Source of the DNA: Sulfuriflexus mobilis
GTDB lineage: Bacteria; Pseudomonadota; Gammaproteobacteria; AKS1
Assembly (NCBI RefSeq): GCF_003967195.1
Contig: NZ_AP018725.1
Coordinates: forward strand, 496,001-560,000
DNA length: 64,000 bases
Reading direction: 5' to 3'
Below are positions 1-7,929 of this stretch, piece by piece. Numbering within the stretch: position 1 is the first letter of the stretch; each line of letters begins with the position of its first letter. The position numbers and the translations under genes were made by a program. Below the pieces are notes generated by a model. It was not told the origin of the DNA, did not search any database, and was given only the letters and a program-made list of their open reading frames with translations.

Positions 1-1
1 G

Positions 2-2332
2 CAGTTATCCACGCAGCTCGGTGAGCGGGATGCGGGCTTCGAGAAGTTGCGTAACAAGATCCATTCCCAGCCCGATATCGGCGATGCCGCCCGTGTGCGT
101 GACTATGCGGCCGAGCACGTGGCCAGGAATCTGGCGCAAGACTACCTGCAGCTCGCCGATGCCATTGACGCCGTGTATCGGCCCGGGCAGGTGGATAGCA
201 CGTTGGCCGCGTTGGTACGCAGTCTGCCGCGGCGGCTGATCGCCGATAAGTTCCGTCGTGGCCGCCATGCGTTCAAGCAGGACCCGGCCCCGGCAGAACG
301 ACTGCACCTGGCCGCACGCCTGCTGGCCGTGTTGCGGGATGAATTTCCCTACCTGACGAGCCCGGTGCAATGGCTGGATACACTGGATGTCAGCCTGGCC
401 CTGGAACGTGAAGTCTTTACCGCCGGTGCCGCCCTGCGTGAGGGGCTTGGCAAACAAAGTCGCCGCCAGCGTATCGTCTTGCTCAAGGATGTGGCGATGG
501 CACTGTACGGCAGTGGTGAAATCAGTTCACGGCAGTGGCAGAGTGTGTCAGACGTTCTCGAGCAGTTATTGCGCGACAATATCAGCCTGTCCGAATACCG
601 CCAGCATTTGCGTTACCTGTCACGTCTGCCGGGTTGGATCGACCGCGCTTACCAGTTCCACTTTGCCGAGACGGTTGCGCACCTCGCTGCCATCGAGGCG
701 AAGACCTCGCGTTTCATCCCGGATCAGCTGCGCGGCGGTGCGGCATTGTTTGGCTCTGCGCTGCTCGATGGCCTGAGTATCGATGCCGATCGCCTGGCAC
801 AGGTCAGTCATAGTCTGTTTGGCAAGCCGGTGGGTAGCGGCCTGCGCATGCTGAACCCCGGCCTGGCCCGTGGCACCCTGCATACGGATACAGATGCCAA
901 TAGCCAAACATTACAGGCTGACGGCATATACGTGCTGCCGGAGACGATGCCGGAGTTGCCGCCGGTAACGGGCATCCTCACGCTTGGCGAGGGCAATATG
1001 CTTTCCCATATTCAGCTCCTGGCCCGCAATCTCGGCATCCCCAATGTTGTCATTGATGATCGCGTTCACAGCGTGTTGCGACACGATGATGGCAGCAAGG
1101 TGGTCATGGCCGTGAGTCCGGGGGGGCGGGTACTGCTCGAGCGGGACGGGCCAAAATGGGAACGCATCTTTGGCAGTGCCGGTCCCCTGGCCCATGAACG
1201 TATCGATGCGAACGTGCAGAAACTCGACCTACAGGTTCGCGACTTGTTTGGCCTCGGGCAGTTGCGCGCCACTGATGCCGGGCGCATTGCCGGGCCGAAG
1301 GCCGCCAACCTTGGTGAGCTGCGGTATCAATTTCCCGGCAACGTCCCGTCGGGTGTCGTGATCCCCTTTGGTGTATTTTACGCCCTGCTGCAACAACCTG
1401 GGAAGGAAACGGGACAGACCCTGTTCGAGTGGATGCAGGCAGAGTACCGGCGCATGGATAGCCTCGTGGGTGAGCCACAGCAGCAGGCCCGGCACAGGTT
1501 TCTCAAGACACTGCGTGAGCGGATCCTGCACAGTGACCCGGGAGTAGAATTTCGTACGCAACTGCGTGAGGCCCTGCACCGACATCTCGGTGAAGAGGAT
1601 AATTACACACTGTTTGTGCGCAGTGATACCAACATGGAAGACCTTCCCGGTTTCACCGGGGCGGGCCTGAACCTGACCGTGCCGAATGTGAAAGGCTTCG
1701 ATGCACTGCTTGATGCCATCAGGCAGGTGTGGGCCTCACCGTTTACTGAACGCGCCTTCAATTGGCGACAACGGCGCATGCAACAACCCGAGCATGTGTA
1801 TGTTTCTGTATTGCTCATGCCCAGTGTTGCGGTAGACAAATCGGGTGTCATGGTCACGGCCGATGTTGCCGCGGATAAACCGGGTTGGATCACGGTGGCC
1901 ATGAATGAAGGTGTCGGTGGCGCGGTGCAGGGACAGGCCGCCGAAGAGCTGCGTATTAACGTAGCGAGCGGCCAGGTGCAGTTGCTGGCCGAGGCCAGCA
2001 GCCCTGTGCGCCGGGTTCTCAATGCACAAGGCGGGCTGGATAGCTTGCCGGTCTCCGCGAGTGAGGAGGTACTGTCAGCAGAGGAAATCCGCCAATTGCG
2101 CGACCTGGCGAGGGAGTTGCCGCGGCGTTTCCCGATGCAGGACGAACAGGGGCAGGCCGCGGCGATCGATGTGGAATTCGGTTATTATGCAGACAAACTG
2201 ATACTTTTCCAGGCGCGGCCCTATCTGGCGAGTCGCAGTGCGCAGAAGAACCAGTATCTGAAAGACCTGGATGCCGGGTTGCATGACAGTGGGCAACAAC
2301 GCATCGTGCTTGATGATGTGCCAGCGGAATAA
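2..2332 (+). CDS. PEP/pyruvate-binding (GWD-like) dikinase, 5'-truncated by window edge
   Basis: The frame is open to the first base, so the true start lies left of the window; the TTG at 47 is internal or an alternative start. Numbered from that TTG, residues about 280-360 form the swivelling phosphohistidine domain (motif GEGNMLSHIQLLARNLGIP, His321). Residues about 420-740 form a PPDK/PEP-synthase-type ATP-grasp domain (GPKAANLGEL; FVRSDTNMEDLPGFTGAG; VEFGYYADKLILFQARPY). The histidine domain precedes the ATP-grasp domain, the order of plant alpha-glucan water dikinase and not of PEP synthase. The N-terminal 280 residues are helical and not recognised. It probably transfers the beta-phosphate of ATP through a phosphohistidine; the acceptor (pyruvate, glucan or other) cannot be told. 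Confidence 0.8.
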   Translation, partial: QLSTQLGERDAGFEKLRNKIHSQPDIGDAARVRDYAAEHVARNLAQDYLQLADAIDAVYRPGQVDSTLAALVRSLPRRLIADKFRRGRHAFKQDPAPAERLHLAARLLAVLRDEFPYLTSPVQWLDTLDVSLALEREVFTAGAALREGLGKQSRRQRIVLLKDVAMALYGSGEISSRQWQSVSDVLEQLLRDNISLSEYRQHLRYLSRLPGWIDRAYQFHFAETVAHLAAIEAKTSRFIPDQLRGGAALFGSALLDGLSIDADRLAQVSHSLFGKPVGSGLRMLNPGLARGTLHTDTDANSQTLQADGIYVLPETMPELPPVTGILTLGEGNMLSHIQLLARNLGIPNVVIDDRVHSVLRHDDGSKVVMAVSPGGRVLLERDGPKWERIFGSAGPLAHERIDANVQKLDLQVRDLFGLGQLRATDAGRIAGPKAANLGELRYQFPGNVPSGVVIPFGVFYALLQQPGKETGQTLFEWMQAEYRRMDSLVGEPQQQARHRFLKTLRERILHSDPGVEFRTQLREALHRHLGEEDNYTLFVRSDTNMEDLPGFTGAGLNLTVPNVKGFDALLDAIRQVWASPFTERAFNWRQRRMQQPEHVYVSVLLMPSVAVDKSGVMVTADVAADKPGWITVAMNEGVGGAVQGQAAEELRINVASGQVQLLAEASSPVRRVLNAQGGLDSLPVSASEEVLSAEEIRQLRDLARELPRRFPMQDEQGQAAAIDVEFGYYADKLILFQARPYLASRSAQKNQYLKDLDAGLHDSGQQRIVLDDVPAE

Positions 2333-2383
2333 TGTGCTACCGGAATGTTGTGATGCTTAAGTAATGTGATATTGGAGCGGGCG

Positions 2384-3667
2384 ATGAAGACGATTGGTGG
2401 TTTAGTGTTTTTACTGGCGCTGTTGATATGGCGGCCGTTCGCATTTGCCTACCCGATTGATGGCGCCGCGCTGACCGGTATCGAGCGTCTCGAAGGTTAC
2501 CGTCAGGCGCAGATTAATAAGAACTATGGACGCTTACTGCCGCGCGGTGCCCGCTTGACCACCGCAGAGGTAGACCTGCGCCTGACCTCACGTACAGCTC
2601 TCGATGTGCCCACTGCTGATGCCGACTTCAGCCGCGAGGTGGTCGCCTTGTTACAGGAGCTATCACAGGGGCAGGCCGATGACTTTGGTCTGGCGGTACT
2701 CGACCTTAGCGATAGTGCCCATCCCGTGTATGCCGAACACCGCGCCGACGTACGTTTTAATCCCGGCAGCGTCGGCAAGCTGGGCGTGGCCATGGGTGTG
2801 TTCCAGGCCCTGGCCAGTGCCTGGCCGGACGATGTCGAGGCGCGCCGGCGAGTGCTGCGAGAGGCGCAGGTCGTCGCCGATGCGTTTATTTATCATGACC
2901 ATCACAAGGTGCCGTTCTGGGACCCCCAGGCGCAACGCCTCTCCAGCCGCAAACTCCATGAAGGCGATACGGCTAATCTCTGGACGTATCTCGACTGGAT
3001 GCTTTCCGCCAGTTCCAATGCCGCTGCCTCCATGACCATGAAACACATGATGTTGTTGTCGCAGTTTGGTCGCGAATACCCACTCGGCGGGGACAGGGAG
3101 CAAGACTTCTTTAGTCGTACACCGCGGTCAGAACTCAGCAGGCTGCTGGCACGCGCATTTCGGGACGGGCTCGATGCCAGTAGTGTGGACAGCAACCGTT
3201 TTCGCCAGGGCAGTTTCTTTAGTGCGACGGGAAAACGGCTGGTGCCTGGTCAGAACAGTTACGCCACGCCCCGCGAGTTGATGCGCTTTCTGTTGCACCT
3301 CGAACAGGGCAAGGTGGTGGATGATTTTTCCAGCCGTGAAATCAAGCGCCTGCTGTATATGACCCAGCGGCGTATCCGCTACGCCTCATCACCGGCATTG
3401 GATGATGCGGCGGTGTACTTCAAGTCGGGTTCCTATTATCGCTGCAAGAGTGAAGAAGGCTTCAAATGCCGCAAGTACCGCGGCAATGCGGTGAACCTGC
3501 TCAATTCCGTGGCCATCATCGAGTCGCCGGCCGGCAAGGCCGATGGACTGTTTTATATGGTGGTGATGACGTCGAATGTGCTGAAGAAGAATGCAGCGCT
3601 ACTGCATCAGGATATCGGTACGCGATTACACCGCTTAATCGAGCGCCGCCACGCGGTTAGACCCTGA
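2384..3667 (+). CDS. SxxK serine hydrolase (beta-lactamase/DD-peptidase-like), exported
   Basis: A protein of 427 residues with an N-terminal signal peptide (MKTIGGLVFLLALLIWRP...AFA). The penicillin-recognising triad is present: S129-V-G-K132, S210-S-N212 and K347-S-G349, so it should be a periplasmic acyl-serine hydrolase. The substrate is not obvious and it is no typical beta-lactamase. The ATG at 2384 is preferred over the GTG at 2366 because GGAG sits 7 bases upstream and the signal peptide then starts cleanly. The 3' end overlaps the convergent serine hydrolase gene by 33 bases. It follows the dikinase gene by about 50 bases and may be cotranscribed with it. Confidence 0.8.
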   Translation: MKTIGGLVFLLALLIWRPFAFAYPIDGAALTGIERLEGYRQAQINKNYGRLLPRGARLTTAEVDLRLTSRTALDVPTADADFSREVVALLQELSQGQADDFGLAVLDLSDSAHPVYAEHRADVRFNPGSVGKLGVAMGVFQALASAWPDDVEARRRVLREAQVVADAFIYHDHHKVPFWDPQAQRLSSRKLHEGDTANLWTYLDWMLSASSNAAASMTMKHMMLLSQFGREYPLGGDREQDFFSRTPRSELSRLLARAFRDGLDASSVDSNRFRQGSFFSATGKRLVPGQNSYATPRELMRFLLHLEQGKVVDDFSSREIKRLLYMTQRRIRYASSPALDDAAVYFKSGSYYRCKSEEGFKCRKYRGNAVNLLNSVAIIESPAGKADGLFYMVVMTSNVLKKNAALLHQDIGTRLHRLIERRHAVRP

Positions 3668-4540
3668 CTCTGGTTGCATGACCAGATCGTCCATGGCGAC
3701 GATGAGTTTTTCCATCCAGCGACCGCCCTTGCTGTCATTGGCGAGTGCCACGGCGATGTAACGGCGACCATCGCGTTCAACGATAGCGCTGTCCGCATGC
3801 CATTGTCGCCAGCTGCCTGACTTGCGGTAGATCGTCGAACCCGGGCGGTTAGCGCTCAGGCCTTTGACAAACTTGTGGTTGATGCCCGGCTTGCTGAGGA
3901 TGGCCTTCATCTCGCGGCTCAATTCCGGGGAGACCAGCCTGTCGGTTTCCAGCAGGTAATAGAAACGCGCGACCTGGAAGACGTTGGCACCATGGGAGAG
4001 GTGATGCAGCGGGTCACGCTTGAAGGCTGAACCCTTACCGTATTCCTTGCCGACCCACAGACCACCGTCATGGTCCTTGTCATACAGGGCGTAACGGGGT
4101 GACTGCAACAGGTCGGTGAGAAATTGTTTGCCGACACGGTTGAGCATTTCGGTGGCGGCACGGTTCGAGGAATAACGAATCATCTTCACCAGGGTCGCAC
4201 GGGTCTTCTCATCCAGCTGCATGTCACCGCGCTCGATACGCGCGAAGGCGCCGAGCAGAATGGCGATCTTCGGCAGGCTGGCGGCATACATCATGTTGCG
4301 GCCGTTGATGGAGGCGAGGCGCGGGTGCTGTTCGTCGGTGATGTCGACGAGGGCAACAGCAAGTCTACTTTGCCGGGCTGCCTGGTTGAGGCCAAGCTCG
4401 GCGAGGACATGTTCAAGCTTTTTCTGCAGACGGGCGTCTTTATTATCGGCCAGGCGCGGCGGCTGGCTACGCCCGGCAATAGCCGGCGCGGCGATAAACG
4501 CCGCCAAAAGTAGTGCTATTGAGAGTTTTCTCATAGGCAT
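3635..4540 (-). CDS. class A beta-lactamase-related serine hydrolase, exported
   Basis: A protein of 301 residues with signal peptide MRKLSIALLLAAFIAAPAIA. The active-site motifs are S88-L-P-K91, S124-S-N126 and K240-S-G242. Two SxxK hydrolases facing each other suggest peptidoglycan or lactam-like substrates, but the general-base Glu loop of true class A beta-lactamases is not evident, so resistance should not be assumed. The stop region overlaps the end of the plus-strand hydrolase. The minus-strand -10-like hexamer TATACT lies only 8 bases before the first ATG, so the message may have almost no leader; the second ATG (4534) is an alternative start. Confidence 0.82.
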   Translation of the reverse strand: MPMRKLSIALLLAAFIAAPAIAGRSQPPRLADNKDARLQKKLEHVLAELGLNQAARQSRLAVALVDITDEQHPRLASINGRNMMYAASLPKIAILLGAFARIERGDMQLDEKTRATLVKMIRYSSNRAATEMLNRVGKQFLTDLLQSPRYALYDKDHDGGLWVGKEYGKGSAFKRDPLHHLSHGANVFQVARFYYLLETDRLVSPELSREMKAILSKPGINHKFVKGLSANRPGSTIYRKSGSWRQWHADSAIVERDGRRYIAVALANDSKGGRWMEKLIVAMDDLVMQPESGSNRVAALD

Positions 4541-4548
4541 ATTAGTAA

Positions 4549-4577
4549 AGTATAGGGGGATTTATCCTTCTCGCAAA
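4549..4577 (-). promoter_or_regulatory. putative promoter of the minus-strand serine hydrolase
   Basis: Read on the minus strand: TTGCGA, 16-base spacer, TATACT (-10 at 4554-4549). The predicted transcription start falls 1-3 bases before the ATG at 4540, which implies a very short or absent leader. The -35 match is moderate (4 of 6). Confidence 0.4.
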
Positions 4578-4609
4578 GAACTGCTTCACACTGTTATGAT
4601 TAATCTTAA

Positions 4610-5896
4610 ATGGAATCACCCCCTCAGACCCCTTCAAATCCTCGTCAGGTGGCGCACCCCGGCCTGCGCACGGCCGTCTTATTTGCCAATTTTTTCTTAA
4701 TAATCATGGCATTATATCACCTTAAGCCTGCCAGTCGATCGCTGGTGCTGGAGGCACTGGGCTCGGAATCACTCCCCTATATCTGGATCGCCTCCGCTGT
4801 CAGCCTGTTCCTGCTCATCAGCCTGTATCACCGCATCCTGGACCGTTACAGCCGCCTGCAGGTCGTGTTGGGCAGCTGCGTGGTGTTTATCCTCTCGCTG
4901 GTACTGATACGGGTGTTGCTCATATTCCCGGGTAAACTCGTGCCGATCGTGTTTTATGTCTTTGTTGATATCCTCGGCGTGGTCCTGGTCGAACAGTTCT
5001 GGAGCCTGACCAACAGTATCTACAGTACCGCGGAAGGCAAACGCTGGTACGGCATGGTCGGCACCGGCGGGCTGGTGGGGGGCATGGCGGGTGGCGGAGC
5101 CGCGGCACTGATCATCAACTATACGCCCTTGCAAACCCCGGACCTGCTATTGGTAGCCGCACTCATTATCGGCATCATCTATGCACTGACCCGCATGATG
5201 GCGCGCTTCAGGCTATATGTGGTCGAACCGCGGCCCAGTATTTCGACGGCAGAAAGTAAAAACGGCTGGCGTGCCCTGAGTCATAATCGCTACCTGTTGC
5301 TGATTGCCGCCGCGCTGTTACTGGCACAACTGGTATCGCCCTTGGTCGAATACCAGTACCTGAGGATTGTTGAGTCGTTGTATCCCGATCGGGAGGCGCG
5401 CACGGCGATCTTGTCGTTGTTTTTCAGCCTGATGAATGCGGTATCGATCTTCGTTAATGTGCTGGTGACACCGTTGGTGCTGCGTTATTTTGGCGTCCTG
5501 GCGGGGCTGTTGGTACAACCGCTGGCACTGGCGACGACCTCGTACGGATTTGTCCTGCAGCCGACGCTGTGGCCGGCGGCGACCATGAAGATCAGTGACC
5601 GCGGCCTGTCCTATTCCATCAACCGGGCCTCCAAGGAACTGCTTTATATCCCGGTCGACCCCGTGATCATGTACCGGGCCAAGGCCTGGATCGACATGTT
5701 TGGTTATAGGATCTTCAAGGTCTTCGGTTCCATGCTCATTATCGTCCTGACCCAATGGACGGCGATTGCCACCGGTTATGCCGACCTGAGTTGGGTGATT
5801 ATTTCTGGTTGTGTAGTCTGGATACTGGTCTTGATCAATCTGCATCGTGAATACCGGCTACTCAGCCACCCGGTGACGCCCGAAGCCGCTCGGTAA
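4610..5896 (+). CDS. ADP/ATP-carrier-like (Npt1/Tlc or MFS-fold) membrane transporter
   Basis: A polytopic protein of 428 residues with about 12 hydrophobic segments and a short hydrophilic N-terminus. The first helix region (LFANFFLIIMALYHLKPASRS) and the SINRASKELLYIPV segment resemble the nucleotide-transporter (Tlc/ATP-ADP antiporter) superfamily, which has free-living members of unknown substrate. A general MFS assignment cannot be excluded. It stands alone between divergent and convergent neighbours. Confidence 0.65.
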   Translation: MESPPQTPSNPRQVAHPGLRTAVLFANFFLIIMALYHLKPASRSLVLEALGSESLPYIWIASAVSLFLLISLYHRILDRYSRLQVVLGSCVVFILSLVLIRVLLIFPGKLVPIVFYVFVDILGVVLVEQFWSLTNSIYSTAEGKRWYGMVGTGGLVGGMAGGGAAALIINYTPLQTPDLLLVAALIIGIIYALTRMMARFRLYVVEPRPSISTAESKNGWRALSHNRYLLLIAAALLLAQLVSPLVEYQYLRIVESLYPDREARTAILSLFFSLMNAVSIFVNVLVTPLVLRYFGVLAGLLVQPLALATTSYGFVLQPTLWPAATMKISDRGLSYSINRASKELLYIPVDPVIMYRAKAWIDMFGYRIFKVFGSMLIIVLTQWTAIATGYADLSWVIISGCVVWILVLINLHREYRLLSHPVTPEAAR

Positions 5897-6138
5897 TAGA
5901 GACGTTTTTTGGACTTGATAATAATTTCTTATAGATAGGTAATTTACGGTTGCAAGGGTCTTTTGCGGCAGGTGTGGTTGCCGTATGATGACTATTCGAG
6001 CGCGCTGTATTATTGTGGTCAATATCGGGCGTGCTATATCAAGATACGCTGATATATTCCGCAGGTGTTAGTTGCGGAATACGGTTACCCCGGCAAGAGG
6101 GGGCGTAAAATAGTGGTCTGTTCCCTCAGATATCTCAT
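5897..6138. other. intergenic region with one short hairpin
   Basis: No ORF with coding character was seen. It holds a perfect 9-base inverted repeat, TATTCCGCA/TGCGGAATA (6055-6063 and 6073-6081), with a 9-base loop and no T-tract; its role is unknown. The rest shows nothing recognisable. Confidence 0.4.
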
Positions 6139-6171
6139 AAAAAAAGGCCGGTCAGATTAACTGCCCGGCCT
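6139..6171 (-). terminator. rho-independent terminator of the outer-membrane protein gene
   Basis: Stem AGGCCGG/CCGGCCT (6145-6151 and 6165-6171) with a 13-base loop, followed on the minus strand by a run of Ts (A-run 6139-6145 on plus). It lies 22 bases beyond the stop codon of the gene. Confidence 0.8.
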
Positions 6172-6193
6172 ATCCAAAAGCATTGATCAATAG

Positions 6194-7003
6194 TTAGAAT
6201 CGTACGACTATACCTGCTGACAGAAAGTCAATGTCGTCTTCATCACCGACATCCTTATAGACTTCGTATTCAGCTCGGATACCAATAGTCTTGTTAAAAT
6301 CATACTGTGCGCCTACACCAAGGACAATGTCGGTACCACTATCATCACCATTGAGATTGACAGCCGTTGCACCTACAGAAGCTGTGCCTTGTGAATTTAC
6401 ATCCCAGAAGTAGGCACCAAGGCGACCGATTACTGAAAAATTATCTGTGGCCGGGTAGGAACCAACCAGAGACAGCGAGTAACCATCCACATCCGCATCA
6501 CCGTTAAAGGTTGCAGATACAGGCGCTGTGATGATTGTATCAATATCATAAGTACCCAGATCAACATAACCCAGTTCGACAGCAAAATTCTTATGGAACT
6601 GCCAGCCTACAAAAGCTTTATAACCTGTGTCGGTATCTTCGATATCGGTACTGCTAGTGAACCCCGCTGCGGCGAACGCCGCATCAAAATCGGATTCACT
6701 TAGATCGTAGTCTGTGCGGCCAGCGCTTGCACCAACATACCACTGACTTTTAGCATGAGACTTAGCGGGTGCCGGTGGCGGAGCTGATGGCTTGACTTCG
6801 GCCGGCTTCGCCTTAGGGGCCTGGGCTTTACCCTCGGCCTCAAGTTCCTTAAGTATTCGATCCTGATCTGCATTACTGGAAGGTGCCGGGGCATCAGCGG
6901 AGACCGTAGTGGACAAAGCCATCAAGGTCAAGACCAGTAGACTGGTAACCAAGGAGCATCGGACAACTCCATCGCGTTGCACTGCGCGTGAATTACTGTT
7001 CAT
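6194..7003 (-). CDS. outer-membrane beta-barrel protein (OmpA/OmpW-like barrel)
   Basis: A protein of 269 residues with signal peptide (SLLVLTLMALSTTVSADA), then an Ala/Pro/Lys-rich linker (about residues 40-85), then a barrel domain of alternating hydrophobic strands starting at QWYVGASAGRTDYDLSESD and ending in a terminal Phe (GIVVRF), the usual barrel assembly signal. It fits the small 8-stranded barrel family seen in OmpA N-domains. The flexible linker may span the periplasm. GAGGAG lies just upstream of the ATG. It is monocistronic, with its own terminator. Confidence 0.75.
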   Translation of the reverse strand: MNSNSRAVQRDGVVRCSLVTSLLVLTLMALSTTVSADAPAPSSNADQDRILKELEAEGKAQAPKAKPAEVKPSAPPPAPAKSHAKSQWYVGASAGRTDYDLSESDFDAAFAAAGFTSSTDIEDTDTGYKAFVGWQFHKNFAVELGYVDLGTYDIDTIITAPVSATFNGDADVDGYSLSLVGSYPATDNFSVIGRLGAYFWDVNSQGTASVGATAVNLNGDDSGTDIVLGVGAQYDFNKTIGIRAEYEVYKDVGDEDDIDFLSAGIVVRF

Positions 7004-7186
7004 AGATTACTCCTCGCGATTCAATATAATAATGCTCTATCTATCCAGAATGCAGATGTGATTATTAATCATAATTCATTTAAACAGGTTAGTTAATAAG
7101 GGTAAACCATTATCCACAATAAATCCTGTAGCGAATTGATGCAGGTCATGACTATTTGAATCAAGGGATAGTTGTCACTTAAGGAA

Positions 7187-7232
7187 AAAAGGGGCCGGTG
7201 ACAAATGATAATAATTCTCACCGACCCCTTTT
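7187..7232. terminator. bidirectional terminator-like hairpin
   Basis: A nearly perfect 15-base inverted repeat, AAAAGGGGCCGGTGA/TCACCGACCCCTTTT (7187-7201 and 7218-7232), with A- and T-rich outer flanks, so it could work on either strand. It abuts the start of the barrel-protein remnant to its right. No upstream plus-strand gene remains for it to terminate. Confidence 0.6.
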
Positions 7233-7484
7233 ATTGGTGACCGGGCCGTGCTCGCTGCATCCGATGCTGATGATAACCCGGTTACCCAGACCGAGTTGGC
7301 ATTTGGTTATGAGGTCGACCGTGACTTTACGTGGGGCAAACTGAATGCGAACCTCGGTTACGAATGGCAGTACTGGATCAACCTGGCCGCGGCTGACATC
7401 ATATTTGGCGGTATTGGCAATGATGATGTGCTCGAGAATGTCAGCTTTGACGGCTTCGTGCTGGGTATCGGTGCCGAGTTCTAG
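7233..7484 (+). pseudogene. 3' remnant of an outer-membrane barrel protein gene
   Basis: The frame reads IGDRAVLAASDADDNPVTQT and continues to NLGYEWQYWINLAAAD and a terminal GIGAEF. These are typical last strands of a porin-like or Legionella-type major outer-membrane barrel. There is no signal peptide, start codon with a ribosome site, or N-terminal half, and the frame begins right at the hairpin 7187-7232. It is followed by its own strong terminator, so a real gene once ended here. Confidence 0.65.
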
Positions 7485-7506
7485 GCAAGTGTGAAAGGCT
7501 GGATTA

Positions 7507-7540
7507 AAAACGGCGGCCCTCGGGCCGCCGTTTTTTTTAT
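7507..7540 (+). terminator. rho-independent terminator after the barrel remnant
   Basis: Stem CGGCGGCCC/GGGCCGCCG (7511-7519 and 7522-7530), 2-base loop, followed by eight Ts. Confidence 0.85.
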
Positions 7541-7548
7541 TTATCGAA

Positions 7549-7592
7549 TTGACACAAAGGCCGTTCCCCCATACAATTCGATACATGTCGAA
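7549..7592 (+). promoter_or_regulatory. arsR promoter with overlapping ArsR operator
   Basis: A near-consensus sigma70 promoter: TTGACA (7549-7554), 17-base spacer, TACAAT (7572-7577). The imperfect palindrome TTCGATACATGTCGAA (7577-7592) covers the predicted transcription start and the first codons, as expected for ArsR autorepression. The predicted start (7584-7585) coincides with the ATG of arsR. Confidence 0.65.
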
Positions 7593-7902
7593 CTATTCCG
7601 TAATACAGATAGGGCAGCAGGCGGGGATGTTTCGGGCCCTGAGTAACCCGAATCGGTTGGCGCTGTTCCAGCGCCTGATGACCTGTTGTGTGCCGGGCAC
7701 GAAGTGTGACCCGCAGCAGGCGACAAAGGTTTGTGTTGGGGACCTCGGCGAGGGGCTGGCGATTGCGCCGTCAACGCTCTCCCATCACCTGAAAATATTA
7801 AACGATGCCGGTCTTATCAATATGCAGCGGCGTGGCAAGCACATTGACTGCTGGGTAGAGCCGGCGGTATTGCAACAACTGGCCGGGTTCTTCAGTCACT
7901 GA
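7585..7902 (+). CDS. arsR: ArsR-family metalloregulatory repressor
   Basis: A small winged-helix protein of 105 residues (FRALSNPNRLALFQRL; recognition helix APSTLSHHLKILNDAGLI). Cysteines 34, 35, 41 and 50 are available for As(III)/Sb(III); Cys50 sits where the classic CVC-DL site would be (VCVGDL). The longer frame from a TTG at 7549 is rejected, since that TTG is the -35 box. There is no Shine-Dalgarno sequence and the promoter predicts a leaderless mRNA starting at the ATG. It lies directly upstream of arsM, which it probably controls. Confidence 0.85.
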   Translation: MSNYSVIQIGQQAGMFRALSNPNRLALFQRLMTCCVPGTKCDPQQATKVCVGDLGEGLAIAPSTLSHHLKILNDAGLINMQRRGKHIDCWVEPAVLQQLAGFFSH

Positions 7903-7929
7903 GGCCGGCGGTTACCAGGAGAAAGTCTT

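Noticed and set aside
3635-4540. True class A beta-lactamase (resistance gene)
   Set aside because: The Ser-x-x-Lys, Ser-x-Asn and Lys-Ser-Gly motifs are present, but a typical omega-loop ExxLN was not seen, so only a related hydrolase is claimed.
5318-5845. A 175-codon open frame opposite the transporter gene
   Set aside because: Its low-complexity Gln/Asp/His/Arg composition is the usual antisense of a membrane-protein gene.
7549-7584. TTG start giving a 117-residue ArsR
   Set aside because: The TTG belongs to a TTGACA -35 box with a correctly spaced -10; the ArsR domain starts at 7585.
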